Numbered from the stretch's first letter, positions 35,111-44,052 are shown. The stretch is 64,000 bases of DNA from Hymenobacter sp. BT188 (GCF_014333585.1 NZ_JACSCW010000006.1:62001-126000), one strand, 5' to 3'. Notes: a model not told the origin generated them from the letters alone. Translations and numbers: made by a program.

Positions 35111-38100
35111 TCAGCGCCGGAAGTACACGGAAAAGGCAGAGCCGATGCCTACTTCACTTTCTGCCTCAATTTTGCCCCCCGCATTCTCAATTATCTTCTT
35201 GACCATATATAGCCCAATGCCAGAGCCCTCTACGTGGGTGTGGTAGCGCTGAAACATGGCAAACAGTTGGCGTTCACGGGTTAGGTCGAGGCCTAGGCCA
35301 TTGTCCTGCACTTTCAGAACATCATATTCAGCCTCCGTATGGCAGCTAATGCGCACTTGAGCCGGGCGGTCGGAGTGGCGGTATTTGAAGGCATTGCTCA
35401 ACAGATTATAGACTACTGAGCGCAGGTTTTTCTTCGAGAAGGAAAGCGTAGGACACATATCTACATCTACTTCCAGATGCGCCTGCGCTTGCGCCATTAG
35501 AGGCACCAGATCGAGGCGTACGCCCTCGATAACTTCAGCTAAATCGACGGTTGTAGCGGGCTGATCGTGCTCCTTTTGCAGCTTCGAAACATCGGTCAGG
35601 TGGTCGATAGTGGTTTTGAAACGATCTACCGCTCCATGCATCATCGACAGAATAAAGCTTACGTCGCCCTCCTGACTGCTGGGGGGCAATTGTTGTTGCA
35701 GCGCGTGCAGCAGGCCCTCAATATTGGTAATCGGCGCTTTCAGGTCGTGCGAGGCAGTATAAATGAAGTTGTCCAGGTCCACGTTCGTGCGTCGGAGTTG
35801 GTCGTTGATGCTGCTCAGTTCTAGGTTGGTCGTAGCCAACTCTTGAGCCATTGCCTGCGCCTGCTGTCTGCCCTCTTCTATTACCTGGCGCGCCTCCACC
35901 GACTCCGTGATGTCAGTGACCATGGTGTAGAATCCGACCACGCTACCGTCCTGAATATCGGGCACGTAGCTGGTCCGAATATGCTTGACAAAATTCTCCC
36001 GGTACGGCATTTTGGCCTCAAAATCCAGCCGTTCTCCAGCCAGTGCCCGCTCGATATAGCCTTTTATGCCTTGGTAGGCCTTATCTCCCACTACATCTCG
36101 TACGGCCCTGCCCAGTAAGGCTTCGGCAGGCTGATTAAACCAGGCTTTATAGGCCTTATTGGTAAACTGGTACTTTTCTTCCCGATCTAAGTAGCCAATA
36201 AGTACAGGAAGAGCATCGGTCACGAGGCGCAGCTGCTGAGTGCTGGCCTCACTGGCTTTGCGGGCTTCCACCTGCTCTGTTACCTCAAAGGCAAACACCA
36301 GCACGCCATCCACCTCGCCGCGCTCATTGTAGCGAGCTTGTTGGATAAAATTGAAGTATCGGTCTTCCAATACGCCATCATCAGGCCGTGCGAAAGGAAT
36401 GAGCAAGGCTTGTTCCTCGTGCGTGCCTCCTAATTCGTATATGCAACGAAACGTTTCGGCCACCCGATTATTCGCTATTTCTGATAGTGCTTCATAAATG
36501 GACCGGCCTAATAGTCGACGGTTAGGAAATAGTTGCTGGTAACTGGGGTTAACCAGTTCAAATACCAGATCAGGGCCGCTCAGGATGCAAATAGCGGCGG
36601 GAGCTTGCATAAACAGCCGCTCCAAGTGCAGGCGCTGCCGCTCCGTTTCAGCCTGAGCACGCTGCAATTCGTTCGTGCGCCTTTGTACCCGACCTTCCAG
36701 CTCCTTATTGAGCTGTTCAAGCTGGTGTTGGGCCCGGAATAGCTCAGCATTGTTGACCAGAAATTCCTCATTTGCGGCCTGAAGCTCTTCATTCGCAGTC
36801 GCCAGTTTCTCGTTCAGGATCTGCACCTGCTGGCGGCTTCGCTCTACCTGCTGGCGAGCTTTTACCTGCGCTGTAACCTCGTAAGCAAACACGAGGATGC
36901 CGTTAATCTGGCCGGCCAGATCGCGGGTAGCCTGGTAAATAAAGTTGTAGAAGTTCTCTCCCAGCTCATTGGTGCCCGTGTTGGCATGGTCGAGCTGCAC
37001 CAGCATTTCCTGCGCGTAGAATGTTTCCCCGGTACGATACACCTTGTCGAGCAAGCCAAAGATCGGTTGCCCGGCCAGCTCCGGCATTGCCTCGCGGATA
37101 CCCCGGCCTACCAACGGACGCTCGCCTACCAGTTGCTGATAATAAGGATTAACGAGGCGAAATCGATGGTCAGGGCCTTCGAATATGCAGATCATGGCCG
37201 GTGCCTGCATAAAAATATTGCGTAGCTGCTCGCGCTCAAGCTCGGTTTCGGCCCGGGCCACTTCCGCTTGCTGGGTGGCGGCCACCAATTCCAGATTAGT
37301 AGCTGCCAGTTGCTGGTTCAGCACCTGCAACGTCGCTTCATCCTGTTCCATCTGCCGGCGCGTCTGCACCAGCTCGCTCACCTCGTAGGCAAAAACCAGA
37401 ATGCCATCAATGGTGCCTGTGGCATCGTGGGTGGCTTGGTTGATAAAGTTGAAATAGCGCGGATTGGGGCCTTCGTAATCGGCTTGGGAGAAATGAATAG
37501 GGATTTCGTTGCCGTAAAATGTCTCGCCCGTACGGTATACTTCATCGAGCAAACCAAAAAATGGCTCACTTTCCAGCTCGGGCAAGGCTTCCCGGATGGT
37601 TTTGCCTACCAACTGCCGCCCCCCGAAAAGCTGATGGTAGAGCGGATTGGCAACAGTAAAAACGTACGTGGGACCTGAGAGTCGGGCAATACAGGCCGGC
37701 GCCTGGCTAAACAGCGTATCCAGCTGCTGGCGCTGTGTTTCGATGCGGGCCAGCCCCTCCCGCTCCTTAATCTGACTTTCGCGCAAGGCCAGCTCCACAG
37801 CGCTCCGGTCCTGATCGGCGGTATCGGTAAAGCTTACTACCAACAGCTCACCACTGCGCTGGGCGGCCAGCTGAAAATAATTATCGAGCCCGTCGGCCTG
37901 GTAGTTCAGCTTATACTGGTCGGGTTTGCCGCTTGCAAATACCTGTTGGTAGAAAGCAAATACCCCGTTGGGTAGCGAAGCGGGGAAGCGCTCCTTTATG
38001 GTACCGTAGGGCTGTTCGAGCGGACCCACCATGCGCTGACCGGCCGGATTGATATAATCAATAGTAAAATCTATAATTTCATCGCTGCCCGCTTTATATA

Positions 38101-38203
38101 CTGGGGAAAGCAGATTGACAGCCGTCAGGGATATATCCAGTAGCGTGTGAAGCAGGTCGCTGGGGTCGGCTAAGGCGGTTAACGGCACAGGCGGATCGGG
38201 CAT
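35111..38203 (-). CDS. Multi-PAS sensor histidine kinase
   Basis: A 1030-residue cytoplasmic-looking kinase without evident membrane helices. About five PAS modules (near residues 10-125, 165-280, 325-440, 520-640 and 650-770) are joined by coiled-coil linkers. Modules two to four repeat the pattern LFxQAPAxIxxxxGPxxxF then YRTGETFY or similar. The C-terminus holds HisKA (SHDLKAPITN, His near 815) and HATPase_c (NLLSNAFKY, DNGLGLDLTRER, GSGIGLYMVKKII). No response regulator adjoins it. The ligand is unknown; modules like these often bind heme, flavin or small aromatics. Confidence 0.92.
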   Translation of the reverse strand: MPDPPVPLTALADPSDLLHTLLDISLTAVNLLSPVYKAGSDEIIDFTIDYINPAGQRMVGPLEQPYGTIKERFPASLPNGVFAFYQQVFASGKPDQYKLNYQADGLDNYFQLAAQRSGELLVVSFTDTADQDRSAVELALRESQIKEREGLARIETQRQQLDTLFSQAPACIARLSGPTYVFTVANPLYHQLFGGRQLVGKTIREALPELESEPFFGLLDEVYRTGETFYGNEIPIHFSQADYEGPNPRYFNFINQATHDATGTIDGILVFAYEVSELVQTRRQMEQDEATLQVLNQQLAATNLELVAATQQAEVARAETELEREQLRNIFMQAPAMICIFEGPDHRFRLVNPYYQQLVGERPLVGRGIREAMPELAGQPIFGLLDKVYRTGETFYAQEMLVQLDHANTGTNELGENFYNFIYQATRDLAGQINGILVFAYEVTAQVKARQQVERSRQQVQILNEKLATANEELQAANEEFLVNNAELFRAQHQLEQLNKELEGRVQRRTNELQRAQAETERQRLHLERLFMQAPAAICILSGPDLVFELVNPSYQQLFPNRRLLGRSIYEALSEIANNRVAETFRCIYELGGTHEEQALLIPFARPDDGVLEDRYFNFIQQARYNERGEVDGVLVFAFEVTEQVEARKASEASTQQLRLVTDALPVLIGYLDREEKYQFTNKAYKAWFNQPAEALLGRAVRDVVGDKAYQGIKGYIERALAGERLDFEAKMPYRENFVKHIRTSYVPDIQDGSVVGFYTMVTDITESVEARQVIEEGRQQAQAMAQELATTNLELSSINDQLRRTNVDLDNFIYTASHDLKAPITNIEGLLHALQQQLPPSSQEGDVSFILSMMHGAVDRFKTTIDHLTDVSKLQKEHDQPATTVDLAEVIEGVRLDLVPLMAQAQAHLEVDVDMCPTLSFSKKNLRSVVYNLLSNAFKYRHSDRPAQVRISCHTEAEYDVLKVQDNGLGLDLTRERQLFAMFQRYHTHVEGSGIGLYMVKKIIENAGGKIEAESEVGIGSAFSVYFRR

Positions 38204-38384
38204 AGCAAATACTGAAAGGTTCTAAGCTTTATAGATAGAGCAATACCCTGATAAATAGCGCTGTACGCAGGAAAACTGATCAAGCAATGCGGCGGAGTGC
38301 ATCACCCCAGATGAGTTAACCAGCACACCCTGTAGAAATGCTTCTACCAAGGTAGTGTTTTGGCACTGGGGCTTTTTTAACTTA

Positions 38385-38831
38385 TTAGCAAACAGCTACA
38401 GCGCTCCTTGGCTGGCACTGCTGACAAACTCCCGTCATCAGATACTCGCGCGATGCTGCCTGAAAGCCCCCCGGCAGCGCCACAGCCGGAATAGCCACTT
38501 GGTTGAGGCAATAGGTATGCTGACAGGCCGAGCACTTGAAGTGCACATGATCATCGGTATGCGCGTGGCGGGCACATTCGCGCGAGCAAAGTGCATAGCG
38601 CAGAATATCGGTGTTGTCGATAACGCGATGAATCAGCCCTTTTTCCTCAAAGGTTTTGAGGGTTCGATACAAGGTGATGCGATCGGTGTTGGAGTCCAGG
38701 CTTTGCTCCAGATCATGGCTAGACTGGGCGTAGGTTTTTGCCAGGAACGCCCGCAACACAGCCTGACGCACGGGCGTTTGGCGCAATCCATGTTGGGCAA
38801 GCAGGGCGGTAGCAGAATCGGCAGCGGACAT
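38385..38831 (-). CDS. Fur family transcriptional regulator
   Basis: From the ATG at 38831 the product is 148 residues. The winged helix (ALLAQHGLRQTPVRQAVLRA, DRITLYRTLKTFEEKGLIHR) is followed by a metal-binding half with HAHTDDHVHFKCSACQHTYC and a second CxxC (CQQC). The two CxxC pairs indicate a structural zinc. Fur, Zur and PerR cannot be separated with confidence from the sequence. The gene lies alone between the kinase and the fasciclin gene. feoAB and katA in this window are possible targets, but this is conjecture. Confidence 0.87.
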   Translation of the reverse strand: MSAADSATALLAQHGLRQTPVRQAVLRAFLAKTYAQSSHDLEQSLDSNTDRITLYRTLKTFEEKGLIHRVIDNTDILRYALCSRECARHAHTDDHVHFKCSACQHTYCLNQVAIPAVALPGGFQAASREYLMTGVCQQCQPRSAVAVC

Positions 38832-38969
38832 AAGAATTCGGAAACGTAAACGAATAAGCGCTAATACCGGCAGTTTCGTTCGGCTAGTGAATTGTAAAAA
38901 TACAACCAACTAACATTTCAGAGCCCTTTACACAGATTGCACAACGGCTACTCATGCGCCAGAAACACT

Positions 38970-39006
38970 AAAAAAGGGCCTGCTTTATAGAAGCAGACCC
39001 TTTTTA
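38970..39006 (-). terminator. Terminator between the fasciclin gene and the Fur-family gene
   Basis: AAAAAGGGCCTGCTT pairs with AAGCAGACCCTTTTT (one G-T position) around a five-base loop. It follows the fasciclin stop codon (39024) on the minus strand and could also work in the other direction. Confidence 0.75.
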
Positions 39007-39023
39007 CTTTCTATACAGAATGC

Positions 39024-39578
39024 CTACTTGGCGGGCATCAAGACGGCATCGATGGAATGTACGGTACCGTTGGTGGCTTTGATATCGGGGGTGGTTACGG
39101 TAGCCGAACCGCCTTTGGCATCACGAATCGTGACGGTGCCGCCCTCTAGGCTCACAGTCAGCGACTCGCCCTGCACAGTTTTGATGGTCTGACCATCCTT
39201 CAAATCAGCGGCCATCACGTTGCCCGGTACTACATGGTAGGTCAGAATCTTGGTAAGCTGCTTTTTATTGGCGGGCTTGAGCAGGTTGTCTACCGTGCCG
39301 GCTGGCAGCTTAGCGAAGGCTGCATTATCGGGAGCAAATACAGTAAACGGACCTTTTGCTTTCGCCTGTTCGGCTAGGCCGGCAGCTTTCAAGGCGGTTA
39401 ATAAAGTAGTATGCTCCGTTGAGAGAGCGGCACTGCCGGCTAAGTCTTTGTTAGTAGAAGTAGACGTTGTAGCCGTTGCAGCAGTAGTGGCCGCCGGAGC
39501 AGGCGTCATTGTTTGGGCCGTGGCAGCGCCAGTAATACCCAAGAGAGCAATTGCAAGGATGATTTGTTTCTTTTTCAT
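39024..39578 (-). CDS. Secreted fasciclin-domain protein
   Basis: A 184-residue exported protein with a signal peptide (residues 1-21, MKKKQIILAIALLGITGAAT and on), a short Ala/Thr-rich spacer, and one fasciclin (FAS1) domain. The domain has FTVFAPDNAAFAKLPAGTV near residue 82, ILTYHVVPGNVMAADL near 112 and GTVHSIDAVLMP at the end. FAS1 domains mediate adhesion or matrix contacts. No anchor is apparent, so it may be free or loosely surface-bound. Confidence 0.9.
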   Translation of the reverse strand: MKKKQIILAIALLGITGAATAQTMTPAPAATTAATATTSTSTNKDLAGSAALSTEHTTLLTALKAAGLAEQAKAKGPFTVFAPDNAAFAKLPAGTVDNLLKPANKKQLTKILTYHVVPGNVMAADLKDGQTIKTVQGESLTVSLEGGTVTIRDAKGGSATVTTPDIKATNGTVHSIDAVLMPAK

Positions 39579-39734
39579 AGATGAAGACTAGTAGTTAAAA
39601 ATGCGGGAAGTGATTGTACAACCACGGACCAGCTGAATGGTTGAGATTAATTTGTTTTAATGTCTTCACCATCAGCATTTTCCTTTTAATCCTCCGTTGG
39701 AAATACAAGCTACATCACATTATAATATTCGAAT

Positions 39735-39803
39735 AAAAGCCCCCCGGGCACAAAAAAAGCCAGACGTGAGAGCGTCTGGCTTTTTTGTGCCCGGGGGGCT
39801 TTT
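39735..39803. terminator. Long nested double hairpin between two minus-strand genes
   Basis: The left arm 39735-39766 and right arm 39773-39803 pair over about 31 bp with one bulged A. The inner part (AAAGCCAGACG with CGTCTGGCTTT) is a complete terminator by itself, and the outer part (GCCCCCCGGGCAC with GTGCCCGGGGGGC) is a second one built around the inverted GCCCCCC pair. It follows the Ser/Gly-rich gene (stop at 39814). Confidence 0.8.
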
Positions 39804-39813
39804 TACTTAGACC

Positions 39814-40590
39814 TTAGAGGCTGCTATCGTAGTCGGACGAGCTGGATGAGCTGCTGCCCATGCCGCCGCGGTAGCCGGATTGATTGCCCGACTGGCTGCC
39901 AGAAGAGGAGCCATAGTCGCTACCACTGCTGCTACCCGAGCGGTAGCTGCTGCCGCTATTGCCGGAGCCGCTGCTTGGGGCCGGACGGTAACCCGACTTC
40001 GATTTGTCGGAGTCGGAGCCATAGCTGCTACCTGAACCATAGCTGCCGCCTGAACCGTAGCTGCTGGAGCCATAGCTACCAGTGGAGCCGTACTTACCTG
40101 ACTCTGAGCTTACGTTACCGCGGTAACCAGACTTGTCTTTTTTGCCGCTCTTGCCTTTATAAGACTTGTAGCTTTTGTCGCTGCTCTTGGAGCGCAACGC
40201 CAGCCAGCTTAGGCCACCAATAAGCAGCGCGCCACCTACAATTTGCTGCGTAGTAGTCAGCTTACCGAATTGGCTGGTAGCCTTGCTGCTGAGGTCTTTT
40301 ACCGACTGGGGAAGCTGGTTGAGCGTGTCATTTAAGCCCAACTGATCGACCCAGTTTTTGACAGCTCCACTGGCTCCGCCTTGCTCGCGGTTTTGGTCCT
40401 GATTGCTGCTGTCGTTCTGACGGTTCTGGTCACCCGAACTGCCACTAGCAGTGCTAGCCGAGCCCGCAGCACCCGATGCTTTGGTAGCTGAGCCTGGAGT
40501 CGAAGTAGATTTCTGGGAAGAAGCACCAGCGTTTGCGCCAGTGGAAGAGGGAGTAGATCCGGGGTTGGGTTGATTTGGCTTGTTTTCCAT
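39814..40590 (-). CDS. Ser/Gly-rich low-complexity membrane-anchored protein
   Basis: The start at 40590 gives 258 residues beginning MENKPNQPNPGSTPSSTGAN; the longer frame from 40749 reads through upstream sequence. It has a Ser/Thr/Asn/Gln-rich N-terminus (1-75), a short helix-forming segment (VKNWVDQLGLNDTLNQLPQS), one membrane helix (about 118-134: IVGGALLIGGLSWLAL), a Lys/Ser-rich patch and a tail of SYGS, SSYG and GSGS repeats ending DYDSSL. No family was recognised. The tail resembles disordered surface or phase-separating sequences. A nested hairpin follows. Confidence 0.7.
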   Translation of the reverse strand: MENKPNQPNPGSTPSSTGANAGASSQKSTSTPGSATKASGAAGSASTASGSSGDQNRQNDSSNQDQNREQGGASGAVKNWVDQLGLNDTLNQLPQSVKDLSSKATSQFGKLTTTQQIVGGALLIGGLSWLALRSKSSDKSYKSYKGKSGKKDKSGYRGNVSSESGKYGSTGSYGSSSYGSGGSYGSGSSYGSDSDKSKSGYRPAPSSGSGNSGSSYRSGSSSGSDYGSSSGSQSGNQSGYRGGMGSSSSSSSDYDSSL

Positions 40591-40851
40591 AGTAGTGGTG
40601 AGGGTAATAGAACGAATAATTACGTGCGACCGGCAGGTCACACTAGGTCTATATCGTATTTCCTTGAAGCCGGGTTGCGAATAAGGTATACTTTTTCCGG
40701 CAGTCGGGCCTCGGCCTTCATTCGTAGTCGTCAGTAAGTTAGAGCGCATCTAAGCTGAACAATTATGAGATGTTGTCGCTTTTCCTTCGCGAAAGGCGGC
40801 CAACCTCTTTTTTATTTTCTCTTGTCAAAAAAGCCCTCCAGCTCAGTGTAT

Positions 40852-41586
40852 ATGTCAAAACGGTTCGAGAATAAAGTCTGTATCGTTACCGGCGCTACGT
40901 CCGGTATCGGACGTGCGGTAGCCGTGCAGCTAGGGCGCGAGGGCGGCTGTGTGGTAGTGCTGGGGCGCAACGCCGAGGAGGGCCGCGAGGTAGTGCGTCA
41001 AATAAAAGCGGCTGGTGGCGAAGCCCTTTTCGTGCGGGCCGATGTGGGCAAGGATGCGCACCTGCAAGCGGCTGTTCGCAAGACCCTGGCACGTTGGCAC
41101 CGAGTAGATGTGCTGATTAACAATGCCGCCGAAATGACCTACGTACCCTTGGTAGATTTGCCCCCCAAAGAATGGGATACGCTCATGAATGTAAATATGC
41201 GGGCCCTGTTTCGTCTCTGCCAGCTCTGTTTGCCCCACATGAAGCACGGTAGCATTGTGGCAGTCAGTTCCGTGCATGCCCACCAAACTACGGCCAACGT
41301 AGTGCCTTATGCTACCAGCAAAGGCGCTATAGAAGCCTTTGTGCGCGGCCTCAGCCAAGAAATTGCGCATACCCAAACCCGCATCAATGCCGTGGCGCCC
41401 GGCGCCGTAGATACTCCTATGCTCTGGGATAACCCCAACGTAAAAAGTGGCCGCGAGAAGATAACCGGCCAGGTAGGGAGCCCCGAAGAACTGGCCGCCG
41501 CCATCTGCTTTCTGGCCGCCGCCGAGTCCAGCTTTATCAACGGCACCACCTTAGTAGTAGACGGCGGCCGACTTGCCGCGCTATAG
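40852..41586 (+). CDS. SDR family oxidoreductase
   Basis: The start at 40852 (MSKRFENKVCIVTGATSGIG) is the normal SDR N-terminus. The 244-residue product has the cofactor motif TGATSGIGRA near residue 14, NNAAEM near 87, the catalytic Ser in AVSSVHAHQ and YATSK (Tyr, Lys) near 149-153. The C-terminal VAPGAVDTPMLWD and VVDGGRL are typical. It is an NAD(P)-dependent dehydrogenase, reductase or epimerase of unknown substrate. Confidence 0.9.
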   Translation: MSKRFENKVCIVTGATSGIGRAVAVQLGREGGCVVVLGRNAEEGREVVRQIKAAGGEALFVRADVGKDAHLQAAVRKTLARWHRVDVLINNAAEMTYVPLVDLPPKEWDTLMNVNMRALFRLCQLCLPHMKHGSIVAVSSVHAHQTTANVVPYATSKGAIEAFVRGLSQEIAHTQTRINAVAPGAVDTPMLWDNPNVKSGREKITGQVGSPEELAAAICFLAAAESSFINGTTLVVDGGRLAAL

Positions 41587-41665
41587 CGTGTAGCAGAGCG
41601 TGGTAATTTTTAAGCTATCACGCATTCAGGAAAAAGCCCCCAGCCGCTATTTATATACTACATAC

Positions 41666-42025
41666 CTATCCACGGGCGCCCTTGTGCATCTGCTCCGGGT
41701 CGGGCAGAGGTTTGTTGCCAGCGTAAAGGTGGGCATCAAGGCGACCGGCGAGGCGGGCTTCGGCCTCAAACTTATTGTTGAAGTAGCCTACCCGCGCCGA
41801 CTCAACTAAGTACCTCCACAAGAAAGTCGCGATGCCGTACTCCTGAAACTGTCGGATGTGGCACATCTCGTGGGCTACCCAATAAGGATCCTGCAAAAAC
41901 TGCTCGCGGGTAGTTCCGCTGAGGTGAATACTGTTGCCCAAAACCATAGCCACACTCCGCGATTTCAGAACGATGCGGGCAATGCGGGCGAAGGGCGAAT
42001 TCTCAATAATTCGGGGCGGCTTCAT
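41666..42025 (-). CDS. Small HExxH (DUF4157-like) protein
   Basis: A 119-residue protein with VAHEMCHIRQFQEYG near residue 50, an HExxH zinc-metallopeptidase motif in the DUF4157 style, preceded by SIHLSGTTREQFLQD. No third zinc ligand is obvious, though a Glu in FEAEARLAG (helix near residue 88) is a candidate. No signal peptide. It may be a small protease or a relic. It converges with the SDR gene. Confidence 0.65.
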   Translation of the reverse strand: MKPPRIIENSPFARIARIVLKSRSVAMVLGNSIHLSGTTREQFLQDPYWVAHEMCHIRQFQEYGIATFLWRYLVESARVGYFNNKFEAEARLAGRLDAHLYAGNKPLPDPEQMHKGARG

Positions 42026-42342
42026 GGGTGGTTATTTGGGCGGCGTAGTATACGCCAAACGTTGAGCTTTTAGCCATGGTTCAGCTATAATTTTACCCTT
42101 ATAAATTTATACTATTAGAAGTTTATTTACCCAATTAGGGGGTAAAACTTGGATGCCCAAATTTTTATGGCTTAGCTTTAACCTATGGGGCTCGCTACAA
42201 ACGGTCGGTTTTGGCCCCCATACAACCGCTTTTTTATCACTTTTTTTCCTGGACAAACAGTCCGGTTTTTCGCTCATACGACCCACCCTTTCGCCGCTTG
42301 CGGCTACGCCCGAAAATTGATTTTGCCCCCCTACGACGGACA
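42026..42342. other. 317-bp gene-free interval upstream of the NlpC/P60 gene
   Basis: No gene is supported here. It contains a perfect small hairpin GGCGTA-GTA-TACGCC (about 42040-42054), an A/T-rich middle and one GCCCCCC motif at 42325, 12 bases before the start codon. The divergent promoters of the HExxH and NlpC genes presumably lie here; no clear box was assigned. Confidence 0.5.
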
Positions 42343-42960
42343 ATGAAACATAGCCTTCTCTATTGCCTCGCCGCTGCCTCGCTCACGCTTTCCTTCTTTT
42401 ACGACCGCACCCCTGCTGACGATACTACCGCTTCGGCCCCAGTCTTAGCCGAAGCCTCTCTTTTCCCCTCCTGGACACCGGATATGCCGGTGCCGCCTGC
42501 GGACGACTACACCGCGGCTAGTTCCCGCGATTCGCTTGCCTATAACTACTACGCACAGACTCTCGGTTTGAAGCTCGATTTCGACGAGAACAAAGCCCTG
42601 CTTCGCACCGTCACCGATTGGCTCGGCACCCCTTACCGCTACGGCAGCAGTACCCGCCGCGGCACCGATTGCTCCGGCTTTGTAAGCCGCGTTTTTCAAG
42701 AAGTTTACGGCATTACCCTTCAGCGCAGCTCGCGCTCCATGTTTCAGAACGTGAAGCGCATCAGCAAGACTGAGATGGAGGAAGGCGACTTGGTATTCTT
42801 CCGTCGCGGGCCCGGCCAGCCTATTTACCATGTTGGTATTTATCTCAAAGATGGCAAATTTGCCCACTCAGCTACCAGTAGAGGCGTAACGATAAGCTCC
42901 TTACAACAAGGCTATTATAATCGAAACTTCTATGCGGCTGGTCGCGTTGAAACCAATTAA
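42343..42960 (+). CDS. NlpC/P60 (C40) cell-wall peptidase
   Basis: From the ATG at 42343 the product is 205 residues with an N-terminal hydrophobic leader (about 1-20). The NlpC/P60 domain (about 85-205) has YGSSTRRGTDCSGFVSRVFQ with the catalytic Cys, and YHVGIYLKDGKFAHS with the catalytic His. It should cleave D-Glu to diamino-acid bonds in peptidoglycan peptides, in the periplasm. A UUCG-loop terminator follows 28 bases after the stop. Confidence 0.88.
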   Translation: MKHSLLYCLAAASLTLSFFYDRTPADDTTASAPVLAEASLFPSWTPDMPVPPADDYTAASSRDSLAYNYYAQTLGLKLDFDENKALLRTVTDWLGTPYRYGSSTRRGTDCSGFVSRVFQEVYGITLQRSSRSMFQNVKRISKTEMEEGDLVFFRRGPGQPIYHVGIYLKDGKFAHSATSRGVTISSLQQGYYNRNFYAAGRVETN

Positions 42961-42987
42961 CTGGCCGCCACCCGTATTCCCTACATT

Positions 42988-43018
42988 AAGCCCTGCTCTT
43001 CGGAACGGGGCTTTTTTT
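42988..43018 (+). terminator. Terminator with TTCG loop after the NlpC/P60 gene
   Basis: An 11-bp imperfect stem (AAGCCCTGCTC with GAACGGGGCTT) closes on a TTCG tetraloop and runs into seven T residues. This is a strong intrinsic terminator. Confidence 0.85.
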
Positions 43019-43132
43019 GTGGCTTACTGTTGAGCTGCTGAGCCAAAACCATTTTGAGCAGTTACAGTATAGAACAGGCAAGCGCCAGCCCAATGCGGAT
43101 TGGCAGCAATTCACTCTCAACTTCGCTTTTCT

Positions 43133-43975
43133 ATGAATACTCCGAACCCCAAAGGCGAGAATATCGCCTCCTCTCCCCTCTTCAAAACTTTCCTTGGCAA
43201 GGCTGAAGAATATCTGAAAAAGCCCCTGCGCATCAAACAGCTTCTGAATGATGCTTACCAGAAAGCCAGCGAGAAAAACGACTTAGGTACGCTTGCTCAC
43301 GAGGCTTGGGAAAGCTTGCAAGTGCTTTTCCGGTTGGTACGCACGTCCGTATCGGGTGAGTACACGGGCGTGCCTACACCTACTATCGTGGCGGCGGTGG
43401 CTGTGCTCATCTACTTCCTGAGCCCCATTGACCTGATTCCGGACTTTATTCCGGTGATTGGCTTGCTCGATGACGTGGCCCTGCTGGCTTGGTTCACTAC
43501 CAAACTGAAAGAAGAAATGGACCACTTCGTAGCGTGGGAGCACTCGCGGCCGACTGTGGTTAACACCAGCAGTGCAATGGCCAGCACCAGCGGTCCGGTA
43601 GATAGCCCTTCCGGCGCGGCCGTATCTTTGACCTCAAGTGACGGCACCACGGCCGAAGCGGGTCCGAAGCCGCAAAATGCCCCCCAGAAGTCTCCCGACC
43701 ATACGCTGGATCGGGGCGTGGAAGCACCGGAGTCGGCGAAGCGCATGGGCACCGTTGATTTGAACCACCCAGCCGCGGGTTCCAGCCACTCACAGTCAAA
43801 CACCGATTCAGGCATTTCTTCGCCCGATAGCAGCAACCCCAATCCCAGCCTGACGGGCCCAAACGACACAGAACCTAAAACCGATGTGCGGCCTCACGCC
43901 GATGATACCTACAACACCGACGGCAGCCGCACTCGCAACGATAGCTCGAACGACACCGGCGGCAATGTACGCTAG
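43133..43975 (+). CDS. DUF1232 (YkvA) membrane protein with long disordered tail
   Basis: The start at 43133 (MNTPNPKGENIASS) replaces a TTG at 43100. The 280-residue product has a DUF1232 core near residues 85-125 (VLIYFLSPIDLIPDFIPVIG, then LLDDVALLAW), which forms a membrane hairpin. After about residue 145 comes a 135-residue tail rich in Ser, Thr, Pro, Asp and Asn, without fold signs. DUF1232 function is unknown; the tail is unusual in length. A strong terminator follows. Confidence 0.82.
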   Translation: MNTPNPKGENIASSPLFKTFLGKAEEYLKKPLRIKQLLNDAYQKASEKNDLGTLAHEAWESLQVLFRLVRTSVSGEYTGVPTPTIVAAVAVLIYFLSPIDLIPDFIPVIGLLDDVALLAWFTTKLKEEMDHFVAWEHSRPTVVNTSSAMASTSGPVDSPSGAAVSLTSSDGTTAEAGPKPQNAPQKSPDHTLDRGVEAPESAKRMGTVDLNHPAAGSSHSQSNTDSGISSPDSSNPNPSLTGPNDTEPKTDVRPHADDTYNTDGSRTRNDSSNDTGGNVR

Positions 43976-43993
43976 ACGCAATTCTTAAAAGGC

Positions 43994-44029
43994 AAAAAAG
44001 CCCCCCAGCTCAGGCTGGGGGGCTTTTTT
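43994..44029 (+). terminator. Bidirectional terminator, inverted GCCCCCC pair
   Basis: AAAAAAGCCCCCCAGC (43994-44009) pairs perfectly with GCTGGGGGGCTTTTTT (44014-44029) around a four-base loop. It serves the DUF1232 gene (plus) and the ACP-like gene (minus, stop at 44053). Confidence 0.88.
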
Positions 44030-44052
44030 ATGTTCTTAATAAAACTCTCTGC

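Noticed and set aside
38204-38384. Small gene or terminator downstream of the Fur-family gene
   Set aside because: A short palindrome (GTAGAA-ATGC-TTCTAC) is present but no T run suits the minus strand, and no coding frame is convincing.
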